From assembly GCA_014896295.1 (NCBI GenBank), contig JADBKR010000005.1, positions 372,001 through 436,000 on the forward strand: a stretch of 64,000 nucleotides of DNA. The letters are read 5' to 3'. The stretch comes from Limnochordaceae bacterium (GTDB lineage Bacteria > Bacillota > Limnochordia > Limnochordales > Geochordaceae). Numbering within the stretch: the first letter of the stretch is position 1; the number at the start of each line of letters is the position of its first letter. Shown in pieces: positions 55,269 through 64,000 of the stretch. The notes beneath the pieces were generated by a model. That model had not been told where the DNA came from and did no database searches. It saw only the letters and a list, made by a program, of their open reading frames with translations. Position numbers and translations under genes: made by a program.

Positions 55269-55301
55269 CCCCCACCGGGCGCCAGAGCTTCTCGCCAGCC
55301 A

Positions 55302-56246
55302 TCAGGTCTGGCTTTGCAGAGCGCCCGCTTCCGTGACGCCCGCGAGGCTTTCCACCAGCGTGGCCAGGGCCGAGTGATCCGCCTCGCCCTGGCCCTTCGC
55401 CTCCAGGGCGCCCAGCAGCTCGTTGACCATGGCCGTGGCGGGCAGCGACACCCCTGCGGCCCTGCCCGTGGCGAGGGCAATCCCGAGGTCCTTGTGGTGC
55501 AGCCTCACCTTGAAGCCCGGCCGGAAGTTGCGCTCCAGGATCCGCTGGCCGTGGATCTCCAGGATCCGGCTCTGGGCAAACCCGCCCAGGAGAGCCTGCC
55601 GCACCTTCGCCGGATCGACGCCCGCTTTGCGGGCCAGGGTGAGCGCCTCGCTCACCGCCTGGATGGTGACCGCCACGACGATCTGGTTGCACGCCTTGGT
55701 GACCTGCCCGGCTCCCGCCGGGCCCATGTAGACGATCGACTTGCCCATGGTCTCGAGCAGCGGCCGGCATGCTTCGAAGACCTCGGCGGGGCCGCCGACC
55801 ATGATGGAGAGCGTCGCTTCGATGGCCCCTTTCTCCCCGCCGCTCACGGGCGCGTCCAGCATGAAGCAGCCCCGCTCCTCGAGCCGGGAGGCGATCTCCC
55901 GGGTCACCATGGGGGAGATCGTGCTCATGTCGATGAGGATGCGCCCCGGCCGCAGGCCTTCGACGACCCCGTGAGGGCCGAGCACGACCTGCTGCACGTC
56001 CGGCGAGTCCGGCAGCATGGTGATGACCACGTCGGCCTCCCGGGCCACCTCCTCGGGCGAGCGGGCCTCCACGGCGCCCTCGGCCACCAGGCTCTCGACA
56101 GCGGCGCGGCTACGGTTGTACACCCGCAGCCGGTAGCCGGCCTGGAGCACGTGGCGGGCCATGGGCCGGCCCATGATGCCCAGCCCGATGAACCCTACGG
56201 TCGTGCGACCCGGAGCGATGGGCGGTAGGGACGACGTAGACGGCAT
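55302..56246 (-). CDS. garR: Tartronate semialdehyde reductase (2-hydroxy-3-oxopropionate reductase)
   Basis: 314 residues from ATG 56246. Beta-hydroxyacid dehydrogenase: NAD(P) fold VGFIGLGIMGRPMARHVLQA, substrate motif DAPVSGGEKGA, catalytic Lys in GQVTKACNQIV, and the helical C-terminal dimerisation half. The GFIGLGIMG...DAPVSGG pattern fits GarR/GlxR best; 3-hydroxyisobutyrate dehydrogenase is the alternative. Context decides: it lies with hydroxypyruvate isomerase (which makes tartronate semialdehyde) and glycolate oxidase. It would reduce tartronate semialdehyde to D-glycerate. Last gene of the leftward glc cluster. Confidence 0.9.
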   Translation of the reverse strand: MPSTSSLPPIAPGRTTVGFIGLGIMGRPMARHVLQAGYRLRVYNRSRAAVESLVAEGAVEARSPEEVAREADVVITMLPDSPDVQQVVLGPHGVVEGLRPGRILIDMSTISPMVTREIASRLEERGCFMLDAPVSGGEKGAIEATLSIMVGGPAEVFEACRPLLETMGKSIVYMGPAGAGQVTKACNQIVVAVTIQAVSEALTLARKAGVDPAKVRQALLGGFAQSRILEIHGQRILERNFRPGFKVRLHHKDLGIALATGRAAGVSLPATAMVNELLGALEAKGQGEADHSALATLVESLAGVTEAGALQSQT

Positions 56247-56264
56247 GACGGCAGCGCCTCCTCG

Positions 56265-57071
56265 CTAACCCTCGTGCGGTAAGCCCAGCGCGGCAAGACC
56301 GGCTTCGGCCGCCTGCCGCAGCGACTCCTCCGTGCTCCCCTGCGGCACGTACTCGAGGCTGACCCACCCGTCGTACCCGGCCTCGTCGAGCGCCTGCAGC
56401 ACGAACGGGTAGCGGATCTCCCCGGTGCCCGGCTGGTGGCGCCCCGGCACGTCGGCGATCTGCACGTGGCCGATGCGGGGCAGGTAAGCCTTGAGCGTCT
56501 GCGTGAGGTTGCCCTCCATGATCTGCATGTGGTAGGCATCGTACTGCACCTTGACGTTGGGTCGCCCGACCTCGTCGAGCAGGGCCACGGCCTGGCGGGT
56601 CGAGGTCAACAAGAAGCCCGGCACGTCCCGGTCGTTGAGCGGCTCGACCAAGAGCATGATCCCGTGCCGGGCGAGATGGTCGGCCGCCCGGCGCAGGTTG
56701 TCCACCAGGCAGGCGTGCTGGTCGGCGTAAGGCACCCCCGGCAGCAACCGGCCGGCCAGGCAGTTGAGGCGGCGCACCCCGAGCCTCTGGGCGATGGCCA
56801 CCGCCTGGCGCACCCCCTCGGCGAACTCCTCCCGGCGGCTCGGGTCCGCCGCAATCCCCCGTTCTCCGCTCTCCCACCGCCCTGCCGGCAGGTTGAACAG
56901 CACCTGCTCCAGATGGTGCTTCTCGAGCTCCCTTGCGATGGCATCGACATCCTGTCCGTAGGGGAACAGGAACTCCACGTAGCGAAACCCTGCCCGGGCC
57001 GCCCGCTCGAACCGCTCGAGCAACGGCACCTCCGTGAACAGCATGGTCACGTTGCACACCCAGCGGATCAT
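56265..57071 (-). CDS. hyi: Hydroxypyruvate isomerase
   Basis: 268 residues from ATG 57071; ATGA overlap with the glcF stop. AP-endonuclease-2-type TIM barrel with the Hyi layout: CNVTMLFTEVPLLERFERAA at the start, GVRRLNCLAGRLLPGV, LLVEPLNDRDVPGF (metal Glu), VKVQYDAYHMQIMEGNL and IGHVQIADVPGRHQPGTGEI, then VSLEYVPQGST. These metal ligands (Glu, Asp, His/Gln, Glu) are all there. It interconverts hydroxypyruvate and tartronate semialdehyde. Between glcF and garR, consistent with a glyoxylate-to-glycerate route. Some relatives are OtnI (2-oxo-tetronate isomerase); the glc neighbours argue for Hyi. Confidence 0.9.
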   Translation of the reverse strand: MIRWVCNVTMLFTEVPLLERFERAARAGFRYVEFLFPYGQDVDAIARELEKHHLEQVLFNLPAGRWESGERGIAADPSRREEFAEGVRQAVAIAQRLGVRRLNCLAGRLLPGVPYADQHACLVDNLRRAADHLARHGIMLLVEPLNDRDVPGFLLTSTRQAVALLDEVGRPNVKVQYDAYHMQIMEGNLTQTLKAYLPRIGHVQIADVPGRHQPGTGEIRYPFVLQALDEAGYDGWVSLEYVPQGSTEESLRQAAEAGLAALGLPHEG

Positions 57072-58354
57072 CCGCCGCCTCCTCCTTCAGGCCGGGCATA
57101 GGCCCGATCGAGTAGCTCCACCGTGTGCTGCACCCTCACGCGCCCGGCCCCCCGGCGGGCCAGCCCCTCCCGAATCTGCACGATACACCCGATGTTGCCC
57201 GCCACGACGGTGCCGGCCCCCGTCCGCAAGATGGCCTCCACCTTGCGCTCCTGCAACCGGCGCGCCAGCTCCGGGTGCTCCAGGTGATAGAGGCCCGCAG
57301 ATCCGCAGCACGTATCGCCGTCGGGGATCTCCACGAGCTCCACTCCGGGCATCCGTGAAAGGAGCCTTCTCGGCGCATCCCGTACTCCCTGCGCGTGGCC
57401 GAGGTGGCAGGCATCGTGATACGCGACGCGCCCCGGGCGCCCGGCAGCGCTCGGCGGCGTGACGCCCATCGCGTCGAGAAATTCCGAAATGTCCCGCACT
57501 TTCGCCGAGAAGGCTCGAGCCCCGCCCTGCTCGGGTCGCCCGGCAAAGAGCTCGGGGTACGCCTTCATCGCCGAACCACACCCGGCCGCGGTCGTGAGGA
57601 CGGCGTCCACCTCTTCAGGGCGGAACGCCCGGAGGTTGCGCCTCGCCAGCACCCGGGCCTGAGCGGTGGCCCCGGCGTGCAGGGCGAGGGCGCCGCAGCA
57701 CCCCTGCCCCTCGGGGACGACTACCTCGACGCCGTTGGCGGTCAGCACCCGCACGGCCGCCTCCAGGATCCCGGGAGCCAGCACCGATTCCACGCAGCCC
57801 CGTAACAGCGCCACCCGAGCGCGCCGCGGACCTCGGGTCGGGATGGCCGGGGGTACCCCGGCAGCCCGCACCGGCTCCGGCGGGATGAGATCGATCATCG
57901 CCCGCAGCCGCCGGGGGAGCCACCGCCTCATCCTCCCGGCCGCCCGTCCCAGCGCCACCGCGGCCCGCAAGCGGCGCGGGTAGGGCAGGACCGACAGCAG
58001 GCCCCGGCGCCACCACCTCGACAGGGCAGAACGCTTGCGCCGCGCCTCTTGCCACTCCCGGAAGCCCACCAGGAGCAGGTCGTAGCGCACGCCCGACGGG
58101 CACGCCTCCACGCAGGCCAGGCAGCCCAGGCACCGATCCACGTGTTGGCCGGCCGCTCCGTCGAGGCTCAGGCGCCCTTCCAGCACCTCTTTGATGAGGT
58201 AGATACGGCCTCTGGGAGAGTCCATCTCCTCGCCCAGTTCCTGATAGGTGGGGCAGGCCGGCAGGCAAAAGCCGCAGTGCACGCACGCCTCGATCGCCGC
58301 GGCCATGGCCGGGCCGTACGGCCCCAGGCGAGCCCCATCGATTCGATGCTGCAC
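57068..58354 (-). CDS. glcF: Glycolate oxidase iron-sulfur subunit
   Basis: 428 residues. Start GTG 58354 has GGGGGAGGG 6 bases upstream (GTG 58360 is too close). Two 4Fe-4S sites: CVHCGFCLPACP (Cys24, 27, 30, 34) and CLGCLACVEACP (Cys75, 78, 81, 85). Two CCG-type motifs follow: the first as GQGCCGALALHAG, the second as DTCCGSAGLYHLEHP, of the heterodisulfide-reductase kind. Carries electrons from the flavin subunit to the membrane quinone pool. Middle gene of glcD-glcE-glcF-hyi-garR. Confidence 0.95.
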   Translation of the reverse strand: MQHRIDGARLGPYGPAMAAAIEACVHCGFCLPACPTYQELGEEMDSPRGRIYLIKEVLEGRLSLDGAAGQHVDRCLGCLACVEACPSGVRYDLLLVGFREWQEARRKRSALSRWWRRGLLSVLPYPRRLRAAVALGRAAGRMRRWLPRRLRAMIDLIPPEPVRAAGVPPAIPTRGPRRARVALLRGCVESVLAPGILEAAVRVLTANGVEVVVPEGQGCCGALALHAGATAQARVLARRNLRAFRPEEVDAVLTTAAGCGSAMKAYPELFAGRPEQGGARAFSAKVRDISEFLDAMGVTPPSAAGRPGRVAYHDACHLGHAQGVRDAPRRLLSRMPGVELVEIPDGDTCCGSAGLYHLEHPELARRLQERKVEAILRTGAGTVVAGNIGCIVQIREGLARRGAGRVRVQHTVELLDRAYARPEGGGGG

Positions 58355-58369
58355 CGGCACCCCTCCCCC

Positions 58370-59548
58370 TTACCAGGTCCAGCCGAAGCGCCCCGCCGGA
58401 TCGAGCGCCCGCTTGACCCTGCGGGCGAAGCCCTCCCCCGGCATCAGCACGTGCGGAGAGCCCTGTGCTCCCCGCAGGGCCAGAGCCGCGTCCGCCAACC
58501 CGGCGAGCTCGGAGACCAGCAGGGAGCGCGCCGGCACGGAGTCCATGGCCGCCCACGCCACATGGCCCGCGACGCTGTAGTGGCGGAGGGCGCCGAGACG
58601 CTGCAAGGCTTCGTCGAGCCGTTCGATCCGCCCCGGGGTCGTGTGCAGCCGGAGCACGGCCGGAGCGCGGGAGGCCCACTCCAGGTCGCGCAAGACCTCC
58701 CACAGGGCCTGCTCGGGCGGGCCGTGCAGCCGCGCGCCCGGCGCCCCCACCGCGGCCTCCACCCGATCGAGCCGGGCGGCGACGTGCGCTTCCTCGCCGC
58801 TCACCCGCACCCACAGCGACCACGGGTCGTCTGCGGCAACCTCCGGCCCGCTTGCGGCCTGCAGCGCCCGGCGCTCGACCAGGTCGACCGCATCCGGCTC
58901 GAGCGGGGTGCGCAACAGCCTCCGCAGGGCCGCCGCCGCGTCGGGCAGCCGGTCGAATCCGAACCGGGCGGTGCCGGACGATGGCGGCGCCGGCAGCACC
59001 TTGAACGTCACCTCGACGAGCACGCCGAGCTCTCCCAGGCTGCCGCAGAAGAGCTTCGGCAAGTCGAAGCCGGCCGCGTTCTTGACGACCTTGCCGCCGG
59101 CTCGTACCAGCCGCCCCTCGCCGTCGACGAACCGGATGCCCAGTACGAAGTCGCGAACGCCACCGCGGCGCAGTCGCCCCGGGCCACCCAGACCCGACGC
59201 GACGGCCCCTCCGGCGGTTGCGCCTCTGGCGACCAACGGCGGGTCGAAGGGCAGGTATTGCCCGGCACGCTGGAGCACTTGCCCGAGATCGTCCAACCGG
59301 GTGCCCGCGAGCACCGTCACCGTATACTCCGCCGGGTCGTATTGGAGGATGCCGGCCAGGCGGGTCGTGTCGACAATCCGCAGCCCGCCCGGGGTACCGG
59401 CGACGCTGGCCATCCTGGCCGCGACGAGCCCCCACTTCGTGCCGCCGCCGCGGGGCACCACCACCCGGCTGGCCTTGACCGCCTCCGCTGCCTCGCCGGG
59501 GTCGGCCGGTGCCAGGACGTCCGCACCTTGCACCTCTTCGACCGCCAT
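58370..59548 (-). CDS. glcE: Glycolate oxidase FAD-binding subunit GlcE
   Basis: 392 residues from ATG 59548 (GAGGGG 11 bases upstream, inside the glcD stop). FAD-binding type 4 fold: VVVPRGGGTKWGL, LAGTRLDDLGQVLQRAGQYL, and ATAGGAVASGLGGPGRLRRG, then FVDGEGRLVRAGGKVVKNAA and DLPKLFCGSLGELGVLVEVT. C-terminal half is shorter than in GlcD, as is normal for GlcE. It supports glycolate oxidation with GlcD and GlcF. Between glcD and glcF with short gaps. Confidence 0.94.
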   Translation of the reverse strand: MAVEEVQGADVLAPADPGEAAEAVKASRVVVPRGGGTKWGLVAARMASVAGTPGGLRIVDTTRLAGILQYDPAEYTVTVLAGTRLDDLGQVLQRAGQYLPFDPPLVARGATAGGAVASGLGGPGRLRRGGVRDFVLGIRFVDGEGRLVRAGGKVVKNAAGFDLPKLFCGSLGELGVLVEVTFKVLPAPPSSGTARFGFDRLPDAAAALRRLLRTPLEPDAVDLVERRALQAASGPEVAADDPWSLWVRVSGEEAHVAARLDRVEAAVGAPGARLHGPPEQALWEVLRDLEWASRAPAVLRLHTTPGRIERLDEALQRLGALRHYSVAGHVAWAAMDSVPARSLLVSELAGLADAALALRGAQGSPHVLMPGEGFARRVKRALDPAGRFGWTW

Positions 59549-59563
59549 TGCCCGTCCCACCCC

Positions 59564-60991
59564 TCAGCCTGGGGCCGCGGATGGCAGCAGCGCCCGTCCC
59601 GCCTCGCCGGCCTCCTCGAAGCCGGGCGGAAACATCTTGCCGCGGTTGGCGATCCCCAGAGGATCCATCTCCCTGCGCAGGCGAGCCATGACGCGCAGGT
59701 CGCCCTCGGCGAACATCTCGCCGAGGAACTGCCGCTTCTCCAGGCCGACCCCGTGCTCGCCGGTGATGGAGCCTCCCTGGCGGATGCAGACCCGCAGGAT
59801 GGCCGCCGCCAGCTCCTCGGCCCGCTCCCGCTCGCCGTGCTTGCGCCCGTCGTACAGGATCAGGGGGTGCAGGTTGCCGTCGCCGGCGTGAAAGACGTTG
59901 GCCACGCGCAACCCCGCCGCGGCGGCCAGCTGCTCGATCTCGCGCAGGGCCTCCCCGAGGCGGGTGCGGGGCACCACCCCGTCTTGCACCAGGTAGGCCG
60001 GGCTGAGCCTGCCGACCGCGGAAAAGGCGCCTTTCCTGCCCTTCCAGATCTTCAGGCGCTCGGCGTCGTCGGAAGCCACGCGCACCTCGGTCGCCCCCGA
60101 GCGCCGGATGAGCTCGTGAAGCCGCACGAAGTCCGACTCGACCTCGTCCCGGGGGCCGTCCAGCTCGACGATGAGCAGCGCTCCGGCGCCTTTCGGGTAG
60201 TTCGCGTGCACGGCCGCTTCCGCCGCTTCGATGGCGAGGCGGTCCATGATCTCCATCGCGGCCGGCAGAAGCCCGCTCTCCACCACGGCCGCCACGGCCT
60301 CGCCCGCCTGCTGCAGGCTCCCGTAAGCGGCAAGCAGCGTCCGCACTGCCTCGGGTTTGGGCAACAGGCGCACCGTGATCTCGACGGCGACCCCCATCAG
60401 CCCTTCCGACCCCACGAAAAGCCCCACCAGGTCCGGCCCGGGCACCTCCAGGCTGCTCCCGCCGAGGCGCTCGACCGTGCCGTCGGGGAGGACCACCCGG
60501 AGGCCCAGCACGTGGTTGGAGGTCATGCCGTACTTGAGGCAGTGGGCGCCCCCGGAGTTGAAGGCCACGTTGCCCCCCAGGGTGCAGATGACCTGGCTCG
60601 AGGGGTCGGGGGCGTAGTAGAGGCCGTAGGGAGCGGCCGCCTGGCTCAGATGGGCGTTGACGACCCCCGGCTCCACCACGGCCCGCTGCTCGTCGGGGTC
60701 GAGCCGGAGAATGCGGTTCATGCGGTTGAGGGCGATCACCACGCCACCGGGAGGCGGCACCGACCCTCCGCTCAAGCTGGTACCGCTCCCACGCGCGACG
60801 AACGCAACCCCGTCCTCGAAGCAGGCCCGCACGGTGGCTGCCACCTCGTCGGCCTCGCGAGGAAAGACCACGGCGAGCGGCATCTGGCGCTCCGAGGCGA
60901 GGCCGTCGGTCTCGTAGACCCGCAGAGCCGCCAGGTCGGTGACCATCCGTTCCGGGCCGTAGATACGCCGCAGCCGTTCGACGATGCCCAC
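59564..60991 (-). CDS. glcD: Glycolate oxidase catalytic subunit GlcD
   Basis: 475 residues from GTG 60991 (GGAGGGA 6 bases upstream; open sequence further upstream is Arg-rich and unlikely). FAD-binding: [40 protein letters not shown], and [21 protein letters not shown]-terminal FAD-oxidase part: [20 protein letters not shown] and [20 protein letters not shown], the HGVG motif. Oxidises glycolate (or D-lactate) to glyoxylate. The five genes glcD-E-F-hyi-garR give glycolate to glyoxylate and hydroxypyruvate/tartronate semialdehyde to glycerate; the carboligase Gcl that joins two glyoxylates is not in the window. Confidence 0.95.
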   Translation of the reverse strand: MGIVERLRRIYGPERMVTDLAALRVYETDGLASERQMPLAVVFPREADEVAATVRACFEDGVAFVARGSGTSLSGGSVPPPGGVVIALNRMNRILRLDPDEQRAVVEPGVVNAHLSQAAAPYGLYYAPDPSSQVICTLGGNVAFNSGGAHCLKYGMTSNHVLGLRVVLPDGTVERLGGSSLEVPGPDLVGLFVGSEGLMGVAVEITVRLLPKPEAVRTLLAAYGSLQQAGEAVAAVVESGLLPAAMEIMDRLAIEAAEAAVHANYPKGAGALLIVELDGPRDEVESDFVRLHELIRRSGATEVRVASDDAERLKIWKGRKGAFSAVGRLSPAYLVQDGVVPRTRLGEALREIEQLAAAAGLRVANVFHAGDGNLHPLILYDGRKHGERERAEELAAAILRVCIRQGGSITGEHGVGLEKRQFLGEMFAEGDLRVMARLRREMDPLGIANRGKMFPPGFEEAGEAGRALLPSAAPG

Positions 60992-61115
60992 GGGCGCTCC
61001 CTCCCCCGTCACCCAGGCGGGTGTGGCCCGAAGGTTCGCTCTCCGCCGGCGCCTACCTCCACCGGGTCGCGAGGCGTCGGCCCGACCCCTGCACTGCGCT
61101 CTGCGCCCCTTCAGG

Positions 61116-62093
61116 TCACGAAGGAGAGGCGGCGAGCTCGGGATGGAACTTGCGCCAGTAGCGCAAGTACCCGTTGACCATGAGGGGCGTCGGAACAATC
61201 ACGTCGTAGTGCTCGAGGATGGCCGCATGAGCCGCGCTTTCCACTCCTCGGGTGGCCAGGCGCTCTCTTTCGAGCTCCAGCAGCCCTTCGGTCATCGCCT
61301 CTACCGCCACCCCCCGCCGCGACTGCTCCAGGATGCGGTCGGCGCCGGTACGCAGGCTTTCGCGGACCTGTCCCAGGTGCCACGCGACGTCGTGCTCGTA
61401 AGGGCCGAAGTGCGTCAGCACCAGCCTGCGGGGTCGCAGCCCCTCCATCCGGTCGATGGTCCGGCTCCACTGCTCCACGTGGAGCTCCGGGGGCATCGCC
61501 GGCGCCCGCACGAGCGGCACCTCGGGAACCCGCACCCCCGCCGCGTCTCCCGTGAACAGCGTCTCCCCATCCAGCAAGTAGACGACGTGGTGCGAAGCGT
61601 GCCCCGGGGTATGGTACGCCTCCAGCCGGTGCCCGAGGATCTCGATGCGGGCGTACTCCCCGATGGGGCGCAGCAACTCCCGGTCGATCGGCGTGATGCC
61701 GCCCCAAAGCGCCTGCATGTGGTCGTGGCCGAACACCCTCCCCGCGCTCTCCCACAGCCGGGCCGGGTCGGCCAGGTGGGGCGCCCCGATCTCGTGCACC
61801 CATACCGGGCAGCGCGCCTTCTGCGCGAGCGCACCGGCCGCTCCGGCGTGATCCAGATGAATGTGAGTGACGAAAACCCCCTCGAGGCCGTCCAGGTGCA
61901 GCCCTGCCTCCTGTAGACCGCGCTCGAGCCCGCCAAGCGTGCTCTCCGGGCCCACCTCGATCAAGGCGAACCGGCCGCCCTCGCCCCGCAGCACGAAGCT
62001 GGCGATGGCCCGGTGCCGCCCCTGGAACTCCAGATCGATGCCGTCGACGCCGTCGGCCACGGCGAAGACGCGCCGCAAGCCCCCCTGTCGCAT
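61116..62093 (-). CDS. Metallo-beta-lactamase-fold hydrolase
   Basis: 325 residues from ATG 62093; an in-frame ATG at 62165 would add 24 residues. Zinc motif [12 protein letters not shown] (H-x-H-x-D-H), then [25 protein letters not shown] and [10 protein letters not shown], the full set for a binuclear site. It has the ~100-residue helical C-terminal extension seen in a group of unknown MBL hydrolases, ending [17 protein letters not shown]. Glyoxalase-II-like thioesters are possible substrates; the neighbourhood (glcD upstream end, rnfC divergent) does not decide. It ends 124 bases before glcD on the same strand. Confidence 0.9.
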   Translation of the reverse strand: MRQGGLRRVFAVADGVDGIDLEFQGRHRAIASFVLRGEGGRFALIEVGPESTLGGLERGLQEAGLHLDGLEGVFVTHIHLDHAGAAGALAQKARCPVWVHEIGAPHLADPARLWESAGRVFGHDHMQALWGGITPIDRELLRPIGEYARIEILGHRLEAYHTPGHASHHVVYLLDGETLFTGDAAGVRVPEVPLVRAPAMPPELHVEQWSRTIDRMEGLRPRRLVLTHFGPYEHDVAWHLGQVRESLRTGADRILEQSRRGVAVEAMTEGLLELERERLATRGVESAAHAAILEHYDVIVPTPLMVNGYLRYWRKFHPELAASPS

Positions 62094-62379
62094 GGTGGAA
62101 AGTCGCGCCCCCCTCTTTTGCGGTTTCGACCGGTCGTTTGGTCCCACTATTCCGAGATGGGACATTCGGTCCTGCCAAATCCTCTTGATTGTGACCCACC
62201 CCTATGCCAGACTGAAACGGGCACGGGGCTTGCCGGTCATGAACCGGTGGCCGACGCCGGGAGGCGCTGGCCGGGAAAGGCAGGGGTGCGTGCCTCGTTT
62301 TTTGCGAAAGCTCGTGAATGTCTTCACTAAGACTACCCTTCCCTTCTCGATCCTCCCGCCACGAAGGAGTCGGTCGAGC
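62094..62379. other. Divergent intergenic region between MBL hydrolase and rnfC
   Basis: 286 bases. It contains a 10-base palindrome CGACCGGTCG near 62127-62138 and a good rnfC ribosome-binding site. I see no confident promoter pair. Slightly A+T-richer than the genes around it. Confidence 0.4.
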
Positions 62380-63867
62380 ATGAACGATGAGGCCCTGCAA
62401 CCGGCCGGGAGCCGTCCCCTGGCGACGACCCCGGGCATACGGTTCACCCTGACCGCTCCCTGGGGTCCCGGCCGCGGCCCCCATCCTGGAGCCCGCCCGG
62501 TCGTACGCAAGGGGGACCGGGTCGCGGCAGGCCAGCTCCTGCTGGAGCCCGATGCCCCGGACGATGGGCCACCCGAGCCGGAGGAGGGGGCCCAGGCGGC
62601 CCGGGCAGGCGTCCCGGTGCACAGCCCGGTATCGGGCAAGGTGGTGGACGTCGGCCCGCTTTGCACGCCGGCAGGCGTCCTGCATGCGGTGACCGTAGAG
62701 TCGGACGGGCTCGACGAGTGGGCAGCCCCCCTGGAGCGGCCGTGGGATTGTGCTCACCCGGAGTCGTGGCCGCGCCAGGAGCTGGCGCGTTACTTGCTCC
62801 AGGCCGGGCTGACCGGCAGGTTGACCGCGGCGCGCCCGGGTGACGGCTCACTCCAACTCGCTGCAAGCCTCCCGGCGCTGCTGCGCCGGGGAGCCGGCGG
62901 CGCCACGCTGGTGATCAACGCCGTAGGGCCGGAGCCGGCGATCCCGAGCGAGGAGCTGGAGGCCGCTGCGGAGCCGGACGCCCTCGTGTTGGGGACGAGG
63001 GCACTGGTGAGAGCCCTGGGCGCCGCCCGCGCCGTCGTCGCCGTCCTCTCCTCCTCCCCTGCCCGGCCCGCGGTGGAAGAGGCGCTGCGCCGCCAGGCAT
63101 CCGCCAGGGGCGCCGGCGACACCGCCCGGCCGGCTGCCATCCGGCTGGTCACCCTCAGGGAGCTCGACTGGCGGGAGGTACCGGTCCTGCTGGCCGCCCG
63201 GGCCATGCAGCTTTCCGGGCTAGGGGCGGCCCCCTTCGTCGTGGAGTCGGCGGGTACCGCGGTGGCCGCCGGGCACGCGTTGCAAGACGGCTTCCCCGTG
63301 ACCCACAGGCTTCTGGCCGTGGCCACGGGTCCGAGGGGGCCCGTACGGGCTTTCCACGTGCCCATCGGGCTCGCCCTGGAGGTCGTCGCCGCATGGGCGA
63401 TGGCCCCGAAGCCGGACACTCGCACGCCGGCTGCGCCGGGGGCCGACGGTCAGGTGCCGCCTGCGCCCGCCGTCGCCATGGCGCTGGCGGGTGGGCCGCT
63501 GCGAGGCGAGGCCATCCCCGACCTCAGCCTTCCGGTCACCGCGTCGCTTCCTGCTCTGGCCCTCCTGCAGGAGCGCCATCTCGAGCGCCTCCACCCGGAA
63601 GCGGCCTGCATCCGATGCGGCCGGTGCGTGGAGGTCTGCCCGGTGGGCCTGCTCCCATTGTACATCGCTCGGGCGGCGGGCGCCGGCCAGATGGCCGAGG
63701 CCCGGGACCTGGGCGCCCTTGCCTGCGTCGAGTGCGCGGCGTGCGCTGCCGTTTGCCCGTCCCGCCGGCCGCTCCTGCAGTGGATCACGCTGGCCAAGGG
63801 CCGCCCCTCCGCTCCCCGGAGGCGTCCGGCCGAGCGGGCGGCCGAAAAGGTGGCGACCCGATCGTGA
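62380..63867 (+). CDS. rnfC: Divergent RnfC-like electron transport subunit
   Basis: 495 residues from ATG 62380 (AAGGAG 10 bases upstream). Two 4Fe-4S motifs near the C-terminus: CIRCGRCVEVCP (Cys410, 413, 416, 420) and CVECAACAAVCP (Cys449, 452, 455, 459), the RnfC pattern with VGLLPLYIAR between. A barrel-sandwich part lies at the N-terminus (VVRKGDRVAAGQLLLEP, VPVHSPVSGKVVDVGPL). The NADH/FMN part is altered: where RnfC has GMGGAGFPT this reads LTGRLTAARPG, and NGAECEPY is INAVGPEPA. So it may no longer bind FMN/NADH. GTGA overlap with the rnfD start supports the Rnf assignment. Confidence 0.82.
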   Translation: MNDEALQPAGSRPLATTPGIRFTLTAPWGPGRGPHPGARPVVRKGDRVAAGQLLLEPDAPDDGPPEPEEGAQAARAGVPVHSPVSGKVVDVGPLCTPAGVLHAVTVESDGLDEWAAPLERPWDCAHPESWPRQELARYLLQAGLTGRLTAARPGDGSLQLAASLPALLRRGAGGATLVINAVGPEPAIPSEELEAAAEPDALVLGTRALVRALGAARAVVAVLSSSPARPAVEEALRRQASARGAGDTARPAAIRLVTLRELDWREVPVLLAARAMQLSGLGAAPFVVESAGTAVAAGHALQDGFPVTHRLLAVATGPRGPVRAFHVPIGLALEVVAAWAMAPKPDTRTPAAPGADGQVPPAPAVAMALAGGPLRGEAIPDLSLPVTASLPALALLQERHLERLHPEAACIRCGRCVEVCPVGLLPLYIARAAGAGQMAEARDLGALACVECAACAAVCPSRRPLLQWITLAKGRPSAPRRRPAERAAEKVATRS

Positions 63868-64000
63868 AAGGGCAGGAGACGGTCACGCATCCCGTGCTGT
63901 GGGTCCAGCCGGCACCCCACGTCCACGTGGCGGAGCCGGTCACGACCCTGGTGCGCCTGACGCTGCTGGCGGCCGCCATACCGGGCGCCGCCGCCGTCGC
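63864..64000 (+). CDS. rnfD: RnfD-like membrane subunit, truncated by the window edge
   Basis: Starts at GTG 63864 overlapping the rnfC stop; 45 residues are visible. They contain PAPHVHVAEPVTTLVRLTLL followed by AAAIPGAAAV, which matches the RnfD start (SPH...T-x-x-x-M...L-P-A-x-x-x-x) and the first membrane helix. RnfD binds a covalent flavin in the ion-pumping Rnf complex. The rest is outside the window. Confidence 0.75.
   Translation, partial: MKGQETVTHPVLWVQPAPHVHVAEPVTTLVRLTLLAAAIPGAAAV

Noticed and set aside
55269..55320. GCCAG...CTGGC hairpin as terminator of the sulfur cluster
   Set aside because: Five-base stem with a nine-base loop and a weak TTT; too weak to call.
58049..61177. 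Open frame of over 1000 codons antisense to glcF, glcE and glcD
   Set aside because: A mirror of the strong codon bias of the glc genes; composition is Arg/Gly/His-rich and no motif is present.
62127..62138. CGACCGGTCG palindrome as an operator
   Set aside because: Short palindromes of this kind are frequent at this G+C content and no second copy or regulator gene is near; noted only as part of the intergenic region.

Overview
The window is a gene-dense, roughly 70% G+C bacterial chromosome segment. The run tig - clpP - clpX - lonB - lon on one strand (24.3-16.6 kb) is a variant of the Bacillota tig-clpX-lonB-lonA arrangement, and LonB itself is typical of that phylum. A high-G+C Bacillota of the Limnochordia/Symbiobacteriia/Thermaerobacter kind is the best guess (inference). 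All three solute-binding proteins have signal peptides but no lipobox cysteine, which would suit a diderm envelope with a periplasm. No rRNA, CRISPR array, transposase or phage gene is visible.

Layout. 0-9.5 kb: a truncated unknown gene, an FmdB zinc ribbon, an M24-like protein, typA, a receptor-like membrane protein, an M23 peptidase, rlmD, a PRC-barrel protein and a methyltransferase. 9.5-13.3 kb: a redox operon (CoA-disulfide-reductase-like enzyme and a two-unit protein disulfide oxidoreductase) behind a CsoR/CstR-like palindrome, then an MFS exporter. 13.3-24.6 kb: a cDPG-synthetase-like GTPase, argF, lgt and the protein-quality-control block, ending with tRNA-Gly and its own promoter and terminator. 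24.7-41 kb: two CUT1 sugar ABC transporters without ATPases, a ROK repressor, a chemoreceptor, a DeoR regulator, a GH42 beta-galactosidase, galT and galK; the stretch 34.7-38.7 kb is visibly poorer in G+C. 41-49 kb: an opp/dpp-type ABC transporter, a LacI regulator, a ROK sugar kinase and tRNA-Leu.

49.1-55.3 kb is the most interesting part. A SAM-I riboswitch with a readable antiterminator/terminator pair precedes a threonine-synthase homologue, a MoaD/ThiS-type sulfur carrier, an exported rhodanese, a YeeE/YedE transporter, TusA and a MoeB-rhodanese fusion. Together they look like a self-contained homocysteine/methionine route of the MetM/MetO type: external sulfane sulfur is imported, relayed to a carrier thiocarboxylate and put on O-phosphohomoserine, all shut off by SAM. 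55.3-62.1 kb holds a glycolate-to-glycerate set (garR, hyi, glcF, glcE, glcD) and a metallo-beta-lactamase-fold hydrolase. The window ends with a divergent rnfC and the start of rnfD.

Caution on quality: at least five genes (M24-like, CoA-disulfide reductase, clpX, one sugar permease, yeeE) contain reading-frame breaks, several at short G or C runs, and the tusA start may hide another. Because a core gene such as clpX is affected, uncorrected indels in the assembly are more likely than pseudogenes. Start codons were chosen from Shine-Dalgarno spacing; GTGA/ATGA overlaps between neighbours are very common here.
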